The notes under the pieces: generated by a model | Database searches by the model: none | The model's input: only the letters and a program-made list of their open reading frames with translations | What the model was told of the DNA's origin: nothing | Program-made: the position numbers and the translations under genes | NCBI RefSeq assembly: GCF_029227915.1 | Contig: NC_079881.1 | Span: forward strand, 5,208,001-5,272,000 | Direction: 5' to 3' | Length of the DNA stretch: 64,000 nucleotides | Source of the DNA: Hydractinia symbiolongicarpus | Lineage: Eukaryota; Cnidaria; Hydrozoa; Anthoathecata; Hydractiniidae | In this document: piece by piece, positions 21,801 to 42,991 of the stretch | How the letters are laid out: the number at the start of each line of letters is the position of its first letter | How positions within the stretch are numbered: position 1 is the stretch's first letter

Positions 21801-24419
21801 TAATTGGGCTTCTTTAAAGTTTTCGTTAGTACTTATTTTGGTGAAATTAGCCAAATTCACGAAAATTAATCCTCACGAAAGTTAATCCACTTAAGGTAGT
21901 TATTATACATTAAAACAACTTAAATAGCAATTGGAATTTCTAAAATCCATTTTTTGAACTATTGACTGATTTTGCCAACAAATTCGCCAATATTGGCTGA
22001 AAAAAACAATTCTCAAAAAAAAAACTCAATCCCATTTTAAATTGTTCTTTATCTTTGTGCAAAATATTAAAAAAAAGCAATGATTTAATGCTGAGAAATT
22101 TCCTAAAAAACATATTTTCTCATTTTGCACATAAATCCATTATATACTTTTCAAGTGATGTTTTTTTCATAAAACTGACTTTGTCATCTATCATTGTGCA
22201 AAAGATCAGAAAAAGCTACTGATTTAATTCTAAGAAAAGCTGGCACTGGACAGAACACTGCTTGTCAGCACATCTTTAACATTTACAAAAATTTGTCTTG
22301 CAATACAAAATTTAATAAAAGTTAGGAAAAGTCACAATATATCAGCACTCGATAACATGCTGAAAAAAATGTTAAATAGGGCATAGGGTTAGATTTTTTC
22401 TTTCATAATTAAGTGGATATTTTCACTGGATCATTCAGCTGGCAATATAGGTAAAAACAAAGCAAACATGGCCGATTGTATAAACAAATTCAACTTGGGT
22501 AGAATATTTATTGTCCATGTAAAGAATATTTTTTAGAAAACTTGATAATTCATTTTACATATATATAAAAGACAATAGGAAATATTCAGAACTGAGAAAA
22601 AGCAATTTGACGATTTTAGCATGAGAAGTGCAAAGTTAGCAAGGTTTTACATAAAAAACAACTCATGGGTTTTTATTCAGAAGAATACAGTTGCATCGCA
22701 ATATTTCTAGGAGCTTTGTTTCCTTCCCAATACTCCAATATGTCACATTCCAAAAGTTAGCTTAATAAAATGTAGTGAGGGAACAGCATGTTTCAGCACC
22801 GCATATTATTTGCAACAACTTGGTTAAGTTCAAATTTATTATGAAAAATAGTCATGGAAATATATTTAACGAGAATTCCATGATGCTATCACAGAATGGC
22901 ATAACCCCAATCCTAAAACAGAGAAAATTCATTATAAGTGAGGCAAGTTTTTTGTTGATGGCTTCTTAACAACAAGATTTGTTTTACTGCAGACTTATTT
23001 ATTACAACAAATTATTGCTGGCTGATACATGGAATCACAGTCCCGATATTTACTTGTCCACACATCTAAGTGATTACACAATGCCCGATGCGCGCACAGA
23101 AATGGAGGTGAAAATGTAAAAAAACTAAGCGGAAAAATTACCTCTATTTCTGCAAGCGCAGGAAAAACACAAAACTATGATTAAGTGTGTTGATGACGCA
23201 TCACAGAATGGAAGTATATGATGCTCAAACCTGTACAATTCCACCTTGTTTACTGGCATTTTTTAAGTTGTTTTATAGAATGCTATGTAGTGAAGGAAGT
23301 TACTATATTGCACCACAGCTATCATCAGTTTAAAGAATCACAGTAGCTATAACAGTTAGGGACAAATGCAAATTAGACTATTTCTCCTAAATAAGCTAGT
23401 AGCTAAATTAGGAGATTTTTAATAGCTTAACTTGGAGAGAATAGTCTATTTAGTAGATGGAAAATTTTAATCAACGATATCTTCGCAATCTTTGTTGGTC
23501 GCGCTACTATTTTTCCTGTACTACTTGCTGACTTAGTCAGCTTTGCTTAGGTCAAATTTCATAGAATTTGCATGGCGGATATAAAGTTATACATGTGAAC
23601 GTGCCCACCAACCAAACTCGTTTCCAATTGACTAGAACAAGGTCCGGGGCGAGATTGTCCAAGTAGCTTATTTTGTCTATGATAGCGTAATTAGGAGGAC
23701 ATCATAGCCTAACCATGCTCCATCTTTTTTTAAATCAAAATAGTCTATTATGGCGGTTTTTTAAAACACGCCGGAAAAAAATGTTGTGCGCATGCAGATT
23801 AGCAGCAAAACAAATTAAAAGCAATATCTTCAAAACGCACCATAACATTATTAAAGATATTATTTCGGTTTGTCTGTTCAGTATTCATATTACTGTGGAA
23901 AGTTTATCATTTCTTGAACATGATAGTTTTTAGTAGGCGAAACGTTGCCTACTAAACTATCATGTTCAAGAAATGATCCACAGCAGCACCATAACATTTA
24001 GGAAAATAATACTTCTACATCCGAGGGAGGTTTGTTAGATCATATTTAAGGAGTTAAATTTCACCTAATTTGTCTATCATAGCCTATTTAGGCAGAATAG
24101 TCTAATTTGCAGTTGTCCCTAACTGTATAATAATGAATGACGGTATATGCTAGCTAGGTATATACAAGCTCCTAAAACATGATAAATTCATAAAGAAAGA
24201 AAATTATTTCTTGCCTTTATATAATTGTGCTAGAGAAGATGCAGCTACTTGAAAAGTTGACCAAAGTCGTTCTATTGCTGCTTCTCTCTGATCTTGCAGT
24301 CGATTAACTAAGTCGTCCCCGCCTTCAATATCACGAATACATTCCCTTTCTCCTGACGAGAAAAGGGACCACGGATCGAAAAATGTATCATCAGGCTTAT
24401 GATTATGATGGTCGTCCAT
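18843..24419 (-). CDS. HAPSTR1: HAPSTR1 (C16orf72): stress-response regulator, HUWE1 partner
   Basis: Exons in transcript order are 24215-24419, 20110-20217 and 18843-19204, phase 1 at both junctions, giving 224 residues; the human protein is 275. Exon 1 gives an acidic N-terminus, then ERLWSTFQVAASSLAQLYK. Exon 2 is Cys/His-rich (ASCECCERC), then RWLPFQGAANKVTMLYK. Exon 3 gives GIELGFRAGYQKRNKDITNW and a very basic VKKKRRNIRREDIL, then a Ser/Pro-rich linker and a C-terminal DSPHKRGKF. The two Trp..FQ.AA..LYK units and the RNKD..WVKK.RR.IRRED block are hallmarks of the family. In vertebrates it links HUWE1 to stress signalling and acts in the nucleus; the basic block could be the localisation signal (inference). 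The first intron starts with GC (AAAG|GCAAG), the known minor donor class. The second has GT-AG ends. Confidence 0.92.
20412..20565 (+). repeat. Decayed SINE family A body in HAPSTR1 intron 1
   Basis: GCGAATGTTACTATAGTCCC, ACTCCAACCATG and CCTAATTGTGTCTTTAC follow the order and spacing of the body of the element at 324-683. The tRNA-like head is missing or unrecognisable. An antisense Helitron-like end (ACTAGTTGTTAGCC) follows at about 20591-20630. Confidence 0.6.
21205..21895. mobile_element. MITE with AAGTGGAT inverted ends, HAPSTR1 intron 1
   Basis: The left end (GTAAGTGGATAAAATTTCGCG) and the reverse complement of the right end (TAAGTGGATTAACTTTCGTG) match imperfectly over about 35 bases. 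The interior is rich in TTCGCGAAT-type motifs. No transposase is recognisable. Length is about 690 bases. Confidence 0.55.
21896..23355. other. Featureless part of HAPSTR1 intron 1
   Basis: AT-rich intronic sequence. I see no exon, RNA gene or clear repeat boundary. An open frame at 22775-22969 looks random. Confidence 0.4.
23356..24130. mobile_element. Non-autonomous element with AGTTAGGGACAA inverted ends and a nested hairpin
   Basis: The left end at 23356 (ACAGTTAGGGACAAATGCAA, then ATTAGACTATT) is mirrored at the right end near 24080-24126 (reverse complement ACAGTTAGGGACAACTGCAA). Inside is a long hairpin: arms 23906-23938 and 23947-23977, loop of about 8 bases, nearly perfect. It lies in HAPSTR1 intron 1, ending about 85 bases from exon 1. 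Confidence 0.65.
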
Positions 24420-25010
24420 GATGCTGAAATTGTTGAAGGATGAATTCGAGTGAATTCAGGGTAGAGCTACACAGAGGGAAATTAGTTACTCACTGACCCA
24501 AACGTTGTGTTTATCTTGTTTTTGTAAAGAATTATGGGAAAGGTCGCGCTAGCCCCAATCCCCGTAGCTATTAACCGAACTTTTTTGCATAGCGGAAGTG
24601 TTCGGGCTTTTCTTTTCCGCGTTTAGGGTTAAGATTTGACGCCCGCGCCCCTCCTTCTTCTTCTGGTCCTCGCGGCCAACCCGCTAGAACTAACTTTATA
24701 TGACTACCAACTCTGGATTTTGCCTTCTTGATATTTTTGCCTTCTTGATATTAGACAACGAAAGCTGTTTGGCGACAACTGTTATGATGCTAAAATTAAG
24801 AAGATTAAAGGAACATACCTGGAGAGAGAGAGGGGTTTTTCAAACAGTGTTCGTTCGTTAGATAGAGGAAAAGAGAAAGAAAGCACTACCGAAAACCCGC
24901 GATTTCCCGTAAATCAAGTAATTACTTTCAATGATGTGTTTTGCCCTTATAATTTTTACACAAAGTATAAAAAAATTGCTCTAAAATGTGTCTCCTCCTA
25001 ATTATCGTTA

Positions 25011-25217
25011 TTGTTTTCGATATTTCGCAAGATTGCGCTAATCATTGACAATTGTCCAGCCCGCCCTTTAATCGCAAATTTCACCAATAAGCTTGTGTTT
25101 TTATCACAAAATACAACTTCTATGCTTCAACCAATTCACCAAGGTGTCATACGCAGCCTTATAACACATTATAAAGGGAGTGTTGTACTTTGCTATGCCT
25201 TTTCATTTCAATTTTGA
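25011..25217 (+). pseudogene. Tigger/pogo-type DDE transposase fragment
   Basis: The frame encodes LIIDNCPARP, then LVFLSQNTTSMLQPIHQGVI, the familiar core of the DDE_1 transposase domain (pogo, Tigger, jerky relatives) around the second catalytic acid. The third acid, normally Asp in QP(L/M)D.GVI, is His here, and no N-terminal or C-terminal part is in frame. It is therefore an inactive remnant. It lies about 0.6 kb upstream of the HAPSTR1 start codon, pointing away. Confidence 0.8.
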
Positions 25218-25465
25218 AAGCCATAAAGATACTGGTTAATTCTTGGGGAGTCGTAACCAAAGAAACCATCGTCCACTGCTTCAGGAAGGTGGGAATAACG
25301 GAAGAGGCGTTGGCGAGGTTTCAATTGAGAACATATTTGGTCCCTTGATTGAAACCTGAGGTTGATTTGATCCTGTTGTGAAAAATCTGTCAAAATCAGA
25401 AATTGAATCTGCTTTACTTTAACACGCGCTGTGAAATACATATACAATCTTTCTTGACTTTTCTT

Positions 25466-25509
25466 TAGCCGCTTAGCCGGGCTAGCTCGCCTTATATGAA
25501 CAGCCCCTT
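25466..25509. mobile_element. End fragment of the AAGGGGCTGTTCA MITE
   Basis: TAGCCGGGCTAGCTCGCC followed by TTATATGAACAGCCCCTT matches the right half of the complete copy at 28986-29112. The left half is absent. Confidence 0.55.
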
Positions 25510-27589
25510 AGATGTGTTAAACAATACTGCAATGTTTAAATACGAAAGTGGGCAGACGATATATAATATTTCGTTAATATAAGAAATGAAAAATTTGAAC
25601 GTGAAGTCAAATGCACCTTCCACTTTTGCTATGTTAACAAAAAGATTTTTATGAGATTTTTTTTTATCTCAAACAAACTTTTTTGTTCCTTGTGAGTTTT
25701 AGATAGAGAGAGTCCACTGTTTGTCAAGAAATAGAAATAATAAAACAAATGATAATAAATAGGTCTTTGCTTTATTGAGTTATGGACTGTAGAATTTGGA
25801 AATCAAACAATTTGCCTTGCAGAGAAATTGAAATAAAAATATAAACATTATTTACCCATTTTACTTCAGAACGTTTCCAGATTCACATTTTTCTCAAATA
25901 ACAAGCCTCCCGTGGTGAGGTAGGTCTATTTGCTAATTTTAATTTTAAGCATTATAACTATCCTATCCTCTACAATTTTACAATATTTTCCAATATCCAA
26001 ACATGGCTGAGACCACCAACTCACGAATTTATTTGTCCGAAAAGAGCAACGTTACGTTGCGCACGCTGCAGCGAATTGTGAAACGAAGTTAATAATTAAC
26101 TTATATGAATCGGTGCGACGAAATATTTATGCAGATCCGGGCCCTATATTTACAGAATAAGTGAATTCGTTTTAGGCGTTTTTTTCCGTTTTTTGTGGCA
26201 TAAAATGATGCGATTCTTCATGGGGTTGGATTTGCATGTACGATTTTTTTTTAATAAACAAATTGGAATTTTGGTCACATTTTAAGTTACTTGCTTTTCG
26301 GCTAATATCTAGCTAGATTCGAAGTTGTTGGATGGTTGCGTAATTTTCTTTGATTAAATTTTAAGTGTTTCTATCGCTGTTTTAAATCCGGGAAACAACG
26401 GATAAATAAAAAAGAACTTCAAAAATGTTTTTATCTTACTCTCTTCGTCTCTCTCTTCAATCTCTGGTTCCTCTCGTCTGATCCAGGTAAAACATCAACT
26501 GGCTAAACTCTACTAACCCCGTCTGGTCGAGGTGTCTCCGTTACTTTAACTGAATTTCAATATTTAGTTATTTTAGCGTTTTAATTTCTTTAATTTACTG
26601 AACTTTGTACAGAACTGAAGTTGCTTGATAATTTTTTATTTCAGTTCAGTTTCTTATTAGGCGAGTTGCTCATAGAAAAAATCGTGTATTCGAGAAAACT
26701 GCAAAAAAAATTGCCTCACATTTACCTCATTCTAGAATCTTCTTGGGACGAGCGCTAAAACCGTATTTTTTTTTTAGTAATTGGGTCACAAATTACGACT
26801 GCTTTTTTTAAAATAATTTTTTACAAAAATAAGAGTGACGTAACTAAATCCACAAACACATTTTAACCATATTTGGCTAAAAACACGGAAACTTATCACC
26901 ACCAGCACGAAAATCAAACACGAGGAATGGTATGCCTCAAATGAAAAAAGCTGAAAAAATGGAGAAGAGTTTAGGAACTTCACAAAAAAAGTTCTAGACA
27001 ACTTGCAGAAAAAATAAAAATCATATATGAAATTACTAAAAAATCTATTTACAAGAAAAAAATAGAACGCAAATTATGCGACAGAGAAAATTAAAATATA
27101 CAATTTGGCACAAAATCATTTACATTATCTGCTCTTTCTTCATTCGGATCAACTAACGTTGAAGTGACGTCATTTTTTTCAAAAGTTCAAACTGACGTTG
27201 TTTTTAAAAGTTTGGACAAAATCATGCTGACTTGACGTGATTTTCTAACAGTTTGGACTAAATCACGACGAATAGACAAAACGTCGTCGAAAAATTGACA
27301 ACTGGGTGCCGTTAAAAGAGCTAATAAGGTACTAATATTATTTTATTTTAAATATGTACGACTTACGACGAAGTGCTTTGTTCTAGATTTGACTGCCTCA
27401 TTAAACACAGACGCACGTAAGGTTAACAAAAGACAACACAAGAGTTCGTGCAAATGTGATAAATACAAGTTGATAGCGGTGGGTGAAAGTTTTATATAAG
27501 TTCTTTTGTTTTCTACATTTACTTACACCAAATCATATTCATGTTTTTACACAGTACACAACGAATAAAGAAACGCTCTCTTGATCGTA

Positions 27590-37370
<9,781 letters not shown>

Positions 37371-37788
37371 AATGAGGGTTTACTAACAACTCCTGCCTGT
37401 GTCACTGTCTCCGTTCCTTATTTTCCTTCTTTTTGTTATATTCACAAAAATGTATGCCGATGGGATTGATAAAACGTACTGGTGGACGGATGCTTGCACC
37501 AGGCTGAGATGACTTGCTGCAGGCCTTTTCTGTGGATTTCAGTAAGTACGAAGTAGACACCACAGCCCTGAAAATGAGTTTTTGATTAAAAAAAATGCTT
37601 ATCCACCAGTTCAGTAACGCGGTTTTGAAAAAATTTGTCGCTGCCGTAGTTTTGTGTAGGAAATAACAACAAATATGGTAGGAATTTATACTTGATGTTA
37701 GTGAAAGCTGAAAAGTTTATATGAATTTAATGAGTGATTAACGGGGAATTGGGGTAAATACTCCCACTTGCACTCTAATTGATCAGTG
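37371..37788. promoter_or_regulatory. Shared GRB2/LDAF1 intergenic promoter region
   Basis: The GRB2 start codon (minus, 37370) and the LDAF1 start codon (plus, 37789) are head to head, 418 bases apart. A bidirectional promoter is inferred from spacing. No TATA box is obvious at a fixed distance from either start. The bases before the LDAF1 ATG (TTGATCAG) could be a splice acceptor. Confidence 0.5.
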
Positions 37789-38205
37789 ATGGAATCTGAT
37801 AACTATCATAATCCAATGCGTAGTCCTGTTAATGGATATGGTCAAAATATGGAACGGATACTGGGAAGATGGAAAAACACAAACTGGGAACCGCTTTTAA
37901 CACCTATATTTAAATTCATTGCCGACTACCCATTCACGTCTCTTTTTATTGGGGTTATCGCATGTTTTGCAAGTTTACCGTTATTGTTTTTCTTTGTTTT
38001 TGTCGTTATGACCTTTTTATTGACATTTTGCGGAGCATTTATTATATTTGGAACTTTTTCTTCATTTGCGTTTGGGCTGACTGCAGTTTTGGTGTTTGTT
38101 GCTGTGATAACGGCAGCTATAATCACATGTGGTATTGTTGTTGTATATGCAGCTGGTTTTACGTTTCAAGATACTTGGAATCGTTACAGACATTTACTGT
38201 TTTAA
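37789..38205 (+). CDS. LDAF1: LDAF1/promethin-like lipid-droplet membrane protein
   Basis: An intronless frame of 138 residues. A polar N-terminus (1-45) is followed by an almost continuous hydrophobic stretch from about residue 49 to 123, rich in Phe and Val, which can form two hairpins or up to four membrane segments. A short polar tail FQDTWNRYRHLLF ends it. The order (amphipathic helix with FKFIADYPFTSLFIG, then double hydrophobic hairpin) and length match the promethin family (LDAF1/TMEM159), which partners seipin in lipid-droplet assembly in the ER. Identity is low outside the DYPF..L segment, so the symbol is tentative. The in-frame codon at 37786 is GTG; ATG at 37789 is preferred. Confidence 0.75.
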   Translation: MESDNYHNPMRSPVNGYGQNMERILGRWKNTNWEPLLTPIFKFIADYPFTSLFIGVIACFASLPLLFFFVFVVMTFLLTFCGAFIIFGTFSSFAFGLTAVLVFVAVITAAIITCGIVVVYAAGFTFQDTWNRYRHLLF

Positions 38206-38751
38206 ACAAGCAGCAGATACAAATCGATTTCTTTTATACTGGATCTTAAGCGAAAGAGTGTATATACAAATCTATCTACACTAAAACAAATTGTTGGTTT
38301 GATCAAGCTGCCAAAATGAAAAAAACAAGGCAAAAAAAAAGTTTTTTATCTCCTTTGTTATTATAAAATTTAGGAAATTTTTCAATATGTGCTGAGAAGG
38401 ATGGATGAGAGAGGAAGTTAGGATAAAAAACGTTGAGCATGAAATAAATAAGTCTGTATATAGCACCCCTCAGAATTATGGTCATTGTATATATAATTTT
38501 TAATGCATGTATATAGTAGTATAATGTTGAATTCCTCAAAAGTTAAAATGGAGGACTGAAATAATGACTGAATAATAGGTTTCTCTAACAATTTAATTTA
38601 AAAGTAACTTTTATTGATATGATTGTTTTTCTTGCAAACCCAATTTTATTTGACAAACAATTCCTTTGACACGAACTACTAGGAGACATGTTTTAGTAGC
38701 TGGCAGCAAAATTGTGTGTCGTGATCAATGTATACACTTTGTCTTATTCCA
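38206..38751. other. LDAF1 downstream flank
   Basis: Probable 3' UTR and spacer. Minus open frames at 38281-38466 and 38303-38539 are AT-rich and not credible. Confidence 0.4.
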
Positions 38752-39062
38752 GGAAATTAACGAGGCACAAAATTAACGCGAATTAGATACCTATGTGAGA
38801 CTTTACTGTTTAATTACTGTTTAAAAAAAGTTTCTAGCAGTCGCAATACAAAGCTCACACATATAGCTGCTTGATTGACGCGAAAAAATATAGTATCGTC
38901 CTAATACGGTGCACCAAAGTCATGAAGTCTGTGGGGCAGCTAATATTGTAAAAGTTTTGAAAGAAACAATAGAAACTGATTGTCCATGAACCCTTTTAAG
39001 TTGTCACAGGTATTCGTGTTATTTCCGTGATTGGTAAATTTGTGCCTCGTTAATTTCTTGAA
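38752..39062. mobile_element. MITE with AAATTAACGAGGCAC termini
   Basis: The left end (AGGAAATTAACGAGGCACAA) and right end (TTGTGCCTCGTTAATTTCTT) are nearly perfect inverted repeats of about 25 bases. The interior matches the element at 15205 in opposite orientation. No coding capacity. Confidence 0.75.
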
Positions 39063-39429
39063 ACAAGGTAACTTTAATAATAAATACAACATAAGAGATT
39101 ATTAGGGACCAGAGTGTGATTACAAGATTTTTACCTTATCTAGTTGTGGAGTTCTCTGTCCCGTTTTACTAAAGGCTTTCTTTGACAGTACTACGATATC
39201 TTAGTAATGACGACGTGAGGTAGCTTGATTGATTATGACAAAGAAATCACAGATTCCGGTAACAATCAGCTAATCTGTCGTTAGAGTTGAAATGAAACAA
39301 TACTTAAAAAAGGAAACCTTAATTTTCTCGCTGATGAGATGTTTGAGTAGCTAAAAAAGGGTTTCTAGCTATCCCAAGTCCCAACTCGTTTCATTGTAAG
39401 CATTCCTAGAAGCACGATTCTATTCTATC

Positions 39430-40610
39430 TGTCATGTTACTGGCGGTTGGCATCTCACTGGACCTTTTTTAAACAGGTCGGTGAATTCTTTATCTAACTC
39501 ATCGTCACTTTTAGTTGGTTGCTCAGCAATGCTACATTTTTCAAAGCAATCTTTAATCGTATCGTGAGAGACTTCCTTCCAAGCATTCGCTGCCCGATTG
39601 CATGCGGAATACCAATTCAGTTCGCAATCTCCAATACAAAACTATCATCTGCGATCCGAGCCAACACGTAACGCATAAGCTTGTTTTGGTATTTTAGCCT
39701 ATAAAGCTTTTAATTATGACAGCATCCAATGGTTGCAGGCGTGATGTAGTATCCTTGGAAGGAACACAATTTTGATCTTGCTGTACTTTCGAATCTAGCT
39801 CTATAGGTGTACTGCTGCGTCGTCCAATAATAATATCGCATTTTCACTTTGATGTATTATTTGACGGTTAAGCTTTCCCAAAATCGTTTTCATAATCTGT
39901 ACTCGCATCCAGGACTTTACGTTCGAAAAATACTTAAGTAAGTAAGTTGCAGCATTTGCTTGCCGATAACATGAGGGTTTTTGCTTCTCAATATGACAAT
40001 TTTTTTTTTAACTTTGCGACCATCAGTACTTACGAAAAATGCGACACTCATGCGACGCTGCCTCTTTTACCCTGTCCTTCACTAAGATACAACCGCCTTC
40101 ATTTATATTCCAAATGTTCTTCAAATCATATCCTCTGCGTAGCTCTCTCAACCGCCTATGCGCAATTCTACGGTGATTTCTGACATGTCGAGAGTCTCCC
40201 CAAATATTTGTTTCTCGCGATTACCTTGAGTCAATTTCCATTTGTCAAGCCAACCATACGATGCTTTTCAGGTTGTTCTAAGGATGACTTGATGTGCGTA
40301 ACTTCTTCCTTCAGAAGAGGTCCAGTGACACAAATGCCCGAGGCCTCGTATTTCCTGTACCAAGCGTAGAGTATTTCGTTAAAAGCTTTATATATCTAGT
40401 GGTTAAAACCTTTCCCTTGGAAGTTTTCATATTACGCTTTTAAACGAGTTTTAGTACGCTACAGCATTGGCTGCTTGAGTTTTGCCCATTATAAATTCGC
40501 CTGTAATGTCCCTGCATCTAAACTTTCTCTTCTTCACTGCGTTTAATACTTTAATCTTTCATCGGTTAGGCAATGTCTAGAAAACTTTCCAGCTGCTCCA
40601 GTGTTAGTGA
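39430..40610 (-). pseudogene. Degraded pogo/Tigger-family transposase
   Basis: Read on the minus strand with frame changes, it shows an N-terminal helix-turn-helix region (GNMKTSKGKVLT, 40400-40450), a WYRKYEASGI-like segment (about 40350), a DDE core remnant (AILLLDDAA near 39830, then KIVFLP and LQPLDA near 39740), and a C-terminal AANAWKEVSHDTIKDCF (about 39550-39600) typical of Tigger proteins. Multiple stops and shifts show it is inactive. Confidence 0.75.
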
Positions 40611-40616
40611 GTTGTC

Positions 40617-40860
40617 TATATTATAATACCCGTTTACGTCTGTCTCTCCGTCACGCAAAATGGTAATCGCAGTAGCGAGAAACAAAATGCAGTAAATAAA
40701 CAACGGCAAACAGGCTATCGACTAGTCTATATTAAAATACCTGTATACGTCTGTCTGTCTGTCACGCATTATGGTAGTCTAGCCGCGTGAGTAGCGAGAC
40801 GCACGCAATGCGGTATAAAAAGGACGGGCAAACCCATGGATATTTCCACGGGCTAATGAT
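40617..40860 (+). mobile_element. Two tandem Helitron-like short elements
   Basis: The first copy (40617-40735) runs from TATATTATAATACCCGTTTA and GTCTGTC to ATCGACTAG. The second (40736-40860) runs from TATATTAAAATACCTGTATA and GTCTGTCTGTCTGTCACGC to hairpin CCCATGGATATTTCCACGGG and CTAATGA. Both share the family order seen at 13080. They abut without a spacer. Confidence 0.6.
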
Positions 40861-41208
40861 TTATCTCTATTTTTCTAAATCATAGGCCTGATTTGTTACC
40901 TGAAATACACCAACAAACAAACCAGATTCTTATAAAAGCCTGAAACATTATAACCAAAATAAACAAAGACACAATGTAAGGGTTGCTAAAAAAAAGAAAA
41001 AAAAGGAAAACAGTTAAGGGGAAGATTCAAATAAAGTGAGAACAGTGTCTACAGGCTTTTTCTTTTACAAGAAAAGGTTTATAAGAATACAAGGCTGAGG
41101 TTTTGGGTAAACACAATAGGTCTATTGTTTAAACAACAGAGCAATAAGGAATAATGACCAGCCTGGTTAGAACTTTGATATTCTCATACATGAAACCATG
41201 TACTTTAA

Positions 41209-42250
41209 TGTCAGAAATTTTCGCGAGTCGCCCCATTTGCGAAATTTATTTGTATTTCGCCGGAATTAATTTTCGCGAATTCGCCAAAAAAATTTTTCGC
41301 AGGAATTAATTTTCGCCAGTTGAAAAAAATAAAAAAATTTTTAAGGAAGCTTTTAGAATTGATTAACAAGCGCAGATCTTACCGAATAATTAAATGTTAA
41401 AAGGAAAGGATTTTTAAATACAGATGATTTTTAAATACAAGATCAGTGATCAATGGGAAGCTTTTCTTTCGTAAAATAAAATGATTGGAAGACATATGCA
41501 TCTATATCTACTTAATCTTCTTCCTCCATGGAATCAAAAAGATCGAAGATGTTTCGATTGTCGCCTAGGGGTAAGTATATCTCATCTTCATCGCTTTATC
41601 AGCGCTATTTTCACGCTCGTCAAGAAACGCCTGTTTTTCTTCTTCTTGAATGATGTCGAAGGTAATTTCATCATCGGGAACCTGAGGGAGTAATGAGTCC
41701 AAATTACTAAAAGGATCAAGACACAGTTTGCTGACGCCACCTTCGATTGCCTCCAAAATTCCAGCAGCTCTCCATCCATTCATTATTACTTCTTTACATT
41801 CGGGTTTCGTCATATTGTTGTATACATCTGTTAACCATACAGCGTTAAATGACTTGAGCTTCGTTAGCTGAACACAAAACCGGAAAAGACTACCACAATA
41901 TAAGACTAAATTTATTTTTACATTTTGCGACGTTATTTTGGCGATATTTTTATAAAAAAGAAGAAAACTTATTGTTTTTTTTACGTTAGTCACAATTTTC
42001 CTATTTCTTTTAACAGTCGACCCTTATTATCTCGGGGGGAACGACGAAAAGTTAGGGAGTAGTAGCATCAATTGTACTGTTTTATTCCTAAAACCTGAAA
42101 AATACAACACATGAAAATATTAGGCTCAAAAGGACTGAAAATATGATTTTTAAGACTTCTTTAGATTTTTGAAAAATTTCGCGGGTATTTAATTTCGCGA
42201 CTTTAGGGTCTATTCGCGAAAATTTCTTCCCGCGAAAATTTCTGACAATA
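41209..42250 (-). mobile_element. pogo/Tigger-like element with intact ends and truncated transposase
   Basis: The ends are inverted: TGTCAGAAATTTTCGCG at 41209 and its reverse complement CGCGAAAATTTCTGACA at about 42230. A minus-strand frame (41565-41993) encodes LKSFNAVWLTDVYNNMT and IMNGWRAAGILEAIEGG, a C-terminal domain like that of Tigger-type transposases, and an acidic tail. The catalytic core is missing, so it is non-autonomous. A second Tigger-type end, ACAGTCGACCCTTATTATCT, lies inside at about 42014. Confidence 0.65.
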
Positions 42251-42374
42251 TAGTAGTAGATTTCAAATCAACTATATACGGGGAGTTGATTTAATTCGCC
42301 TATACTGTCACGTTGGCTGGTAAAGCTGTGAAATTTATAAGTTTAATGCATCTGGTTAATGACCTAGACGTTCA

Positions 42375-42453
42375 ACCTCGTCCCTAGGGTCCTATGGCCC
42401 CTGAGCCGCTATTACGGAGTGACCGCAAAATGCCCTGGGAACGAGGTTGCTGG
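42375..42453. mobile_element. Palindromic MITE, CTCGTCCCCAGGG family
   Basis: AACCTCGTCCCTAGGG at left and CCCTGGGAACGAGGTT at right. The interior (GGCCCCTGAGCCGCTATTAC) matches 17201-17287. GACGTT flanks both sides but not at exactly the same offset. Confidence 0.7.
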
Positions 42454-42641
42454 ACGTTGTGTTCAGTATTTTGAAGAAAAAAATAACATTACACGCTCGA
42501 GAAGTGTTAATCCACATGCGAAACAACTGTCCCCTGTCAGAAAATTAAAGCGAAAATAAATCGTCGTTAAGGCATATTTTTTTTTACAATTAATTTAAAA
42601 TTTTTAAACAAAAAGTAATGTTAAATGTATACAGTAGCCTC

Positions 42642-42914
42642 TTGATAAAACATACCCCCGATATAGTGAACATCTCGATATAAAGAATCAAAGTCTATTC
42701 CCTTTGGATTTAGTCTTAAGAAACTCTTTAATCAGAAAAGATCAAAATTATTTTTCACGAAGGCAATAGTGGTAAAAAATTTTTATTTGTATCGTTAAAA
42801 TTGTGCGCTATCTAGTGTCCGCTATTTGACTGTCCGCTATTTAGAAAGTTTCGTGCGAGATCTTGACTCTGGTGTTCGCTAAATAGGGTTTCCGGTAATT
42901 GGAGAGTTGACTGT
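42642..42914. mobile_element. Tigger-type MITE
   Basis: The left end ACAGTAGCCTCTTGATAAAA and the reverse complement of the right end (ACAGTCAACTCTCCAATTAC) resemble Tigger termini (ACAGT..AC.CTC). The interior has TCCGCTATTT repeats. No coding frame. Confidence 0.5.
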
Positions 42915-42991
42915 TATTTTATTTCGCTGTTCAAGAAATATAGACAGTATTCTCAACATTCTACCTTTATGATTTTTATTCAATAAATAAT

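Larger units (their letters stand above)
24420..27589. other. Spacer between HAPSTR1 promoter side and GRB2 3' end
   Basis: It should contain the HAPSTR1 promoter (24420 rightward) and the GRB2 3' UTR (27589 leftward). The Tigger fragment at 25011 and the MITE end at 25466-25509 lie inside. From 25510 to 27589 I see AT-rich sequence with no supportable gene; the minus open frame at 26786-27001 is not credible. Confidence 0.45.
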
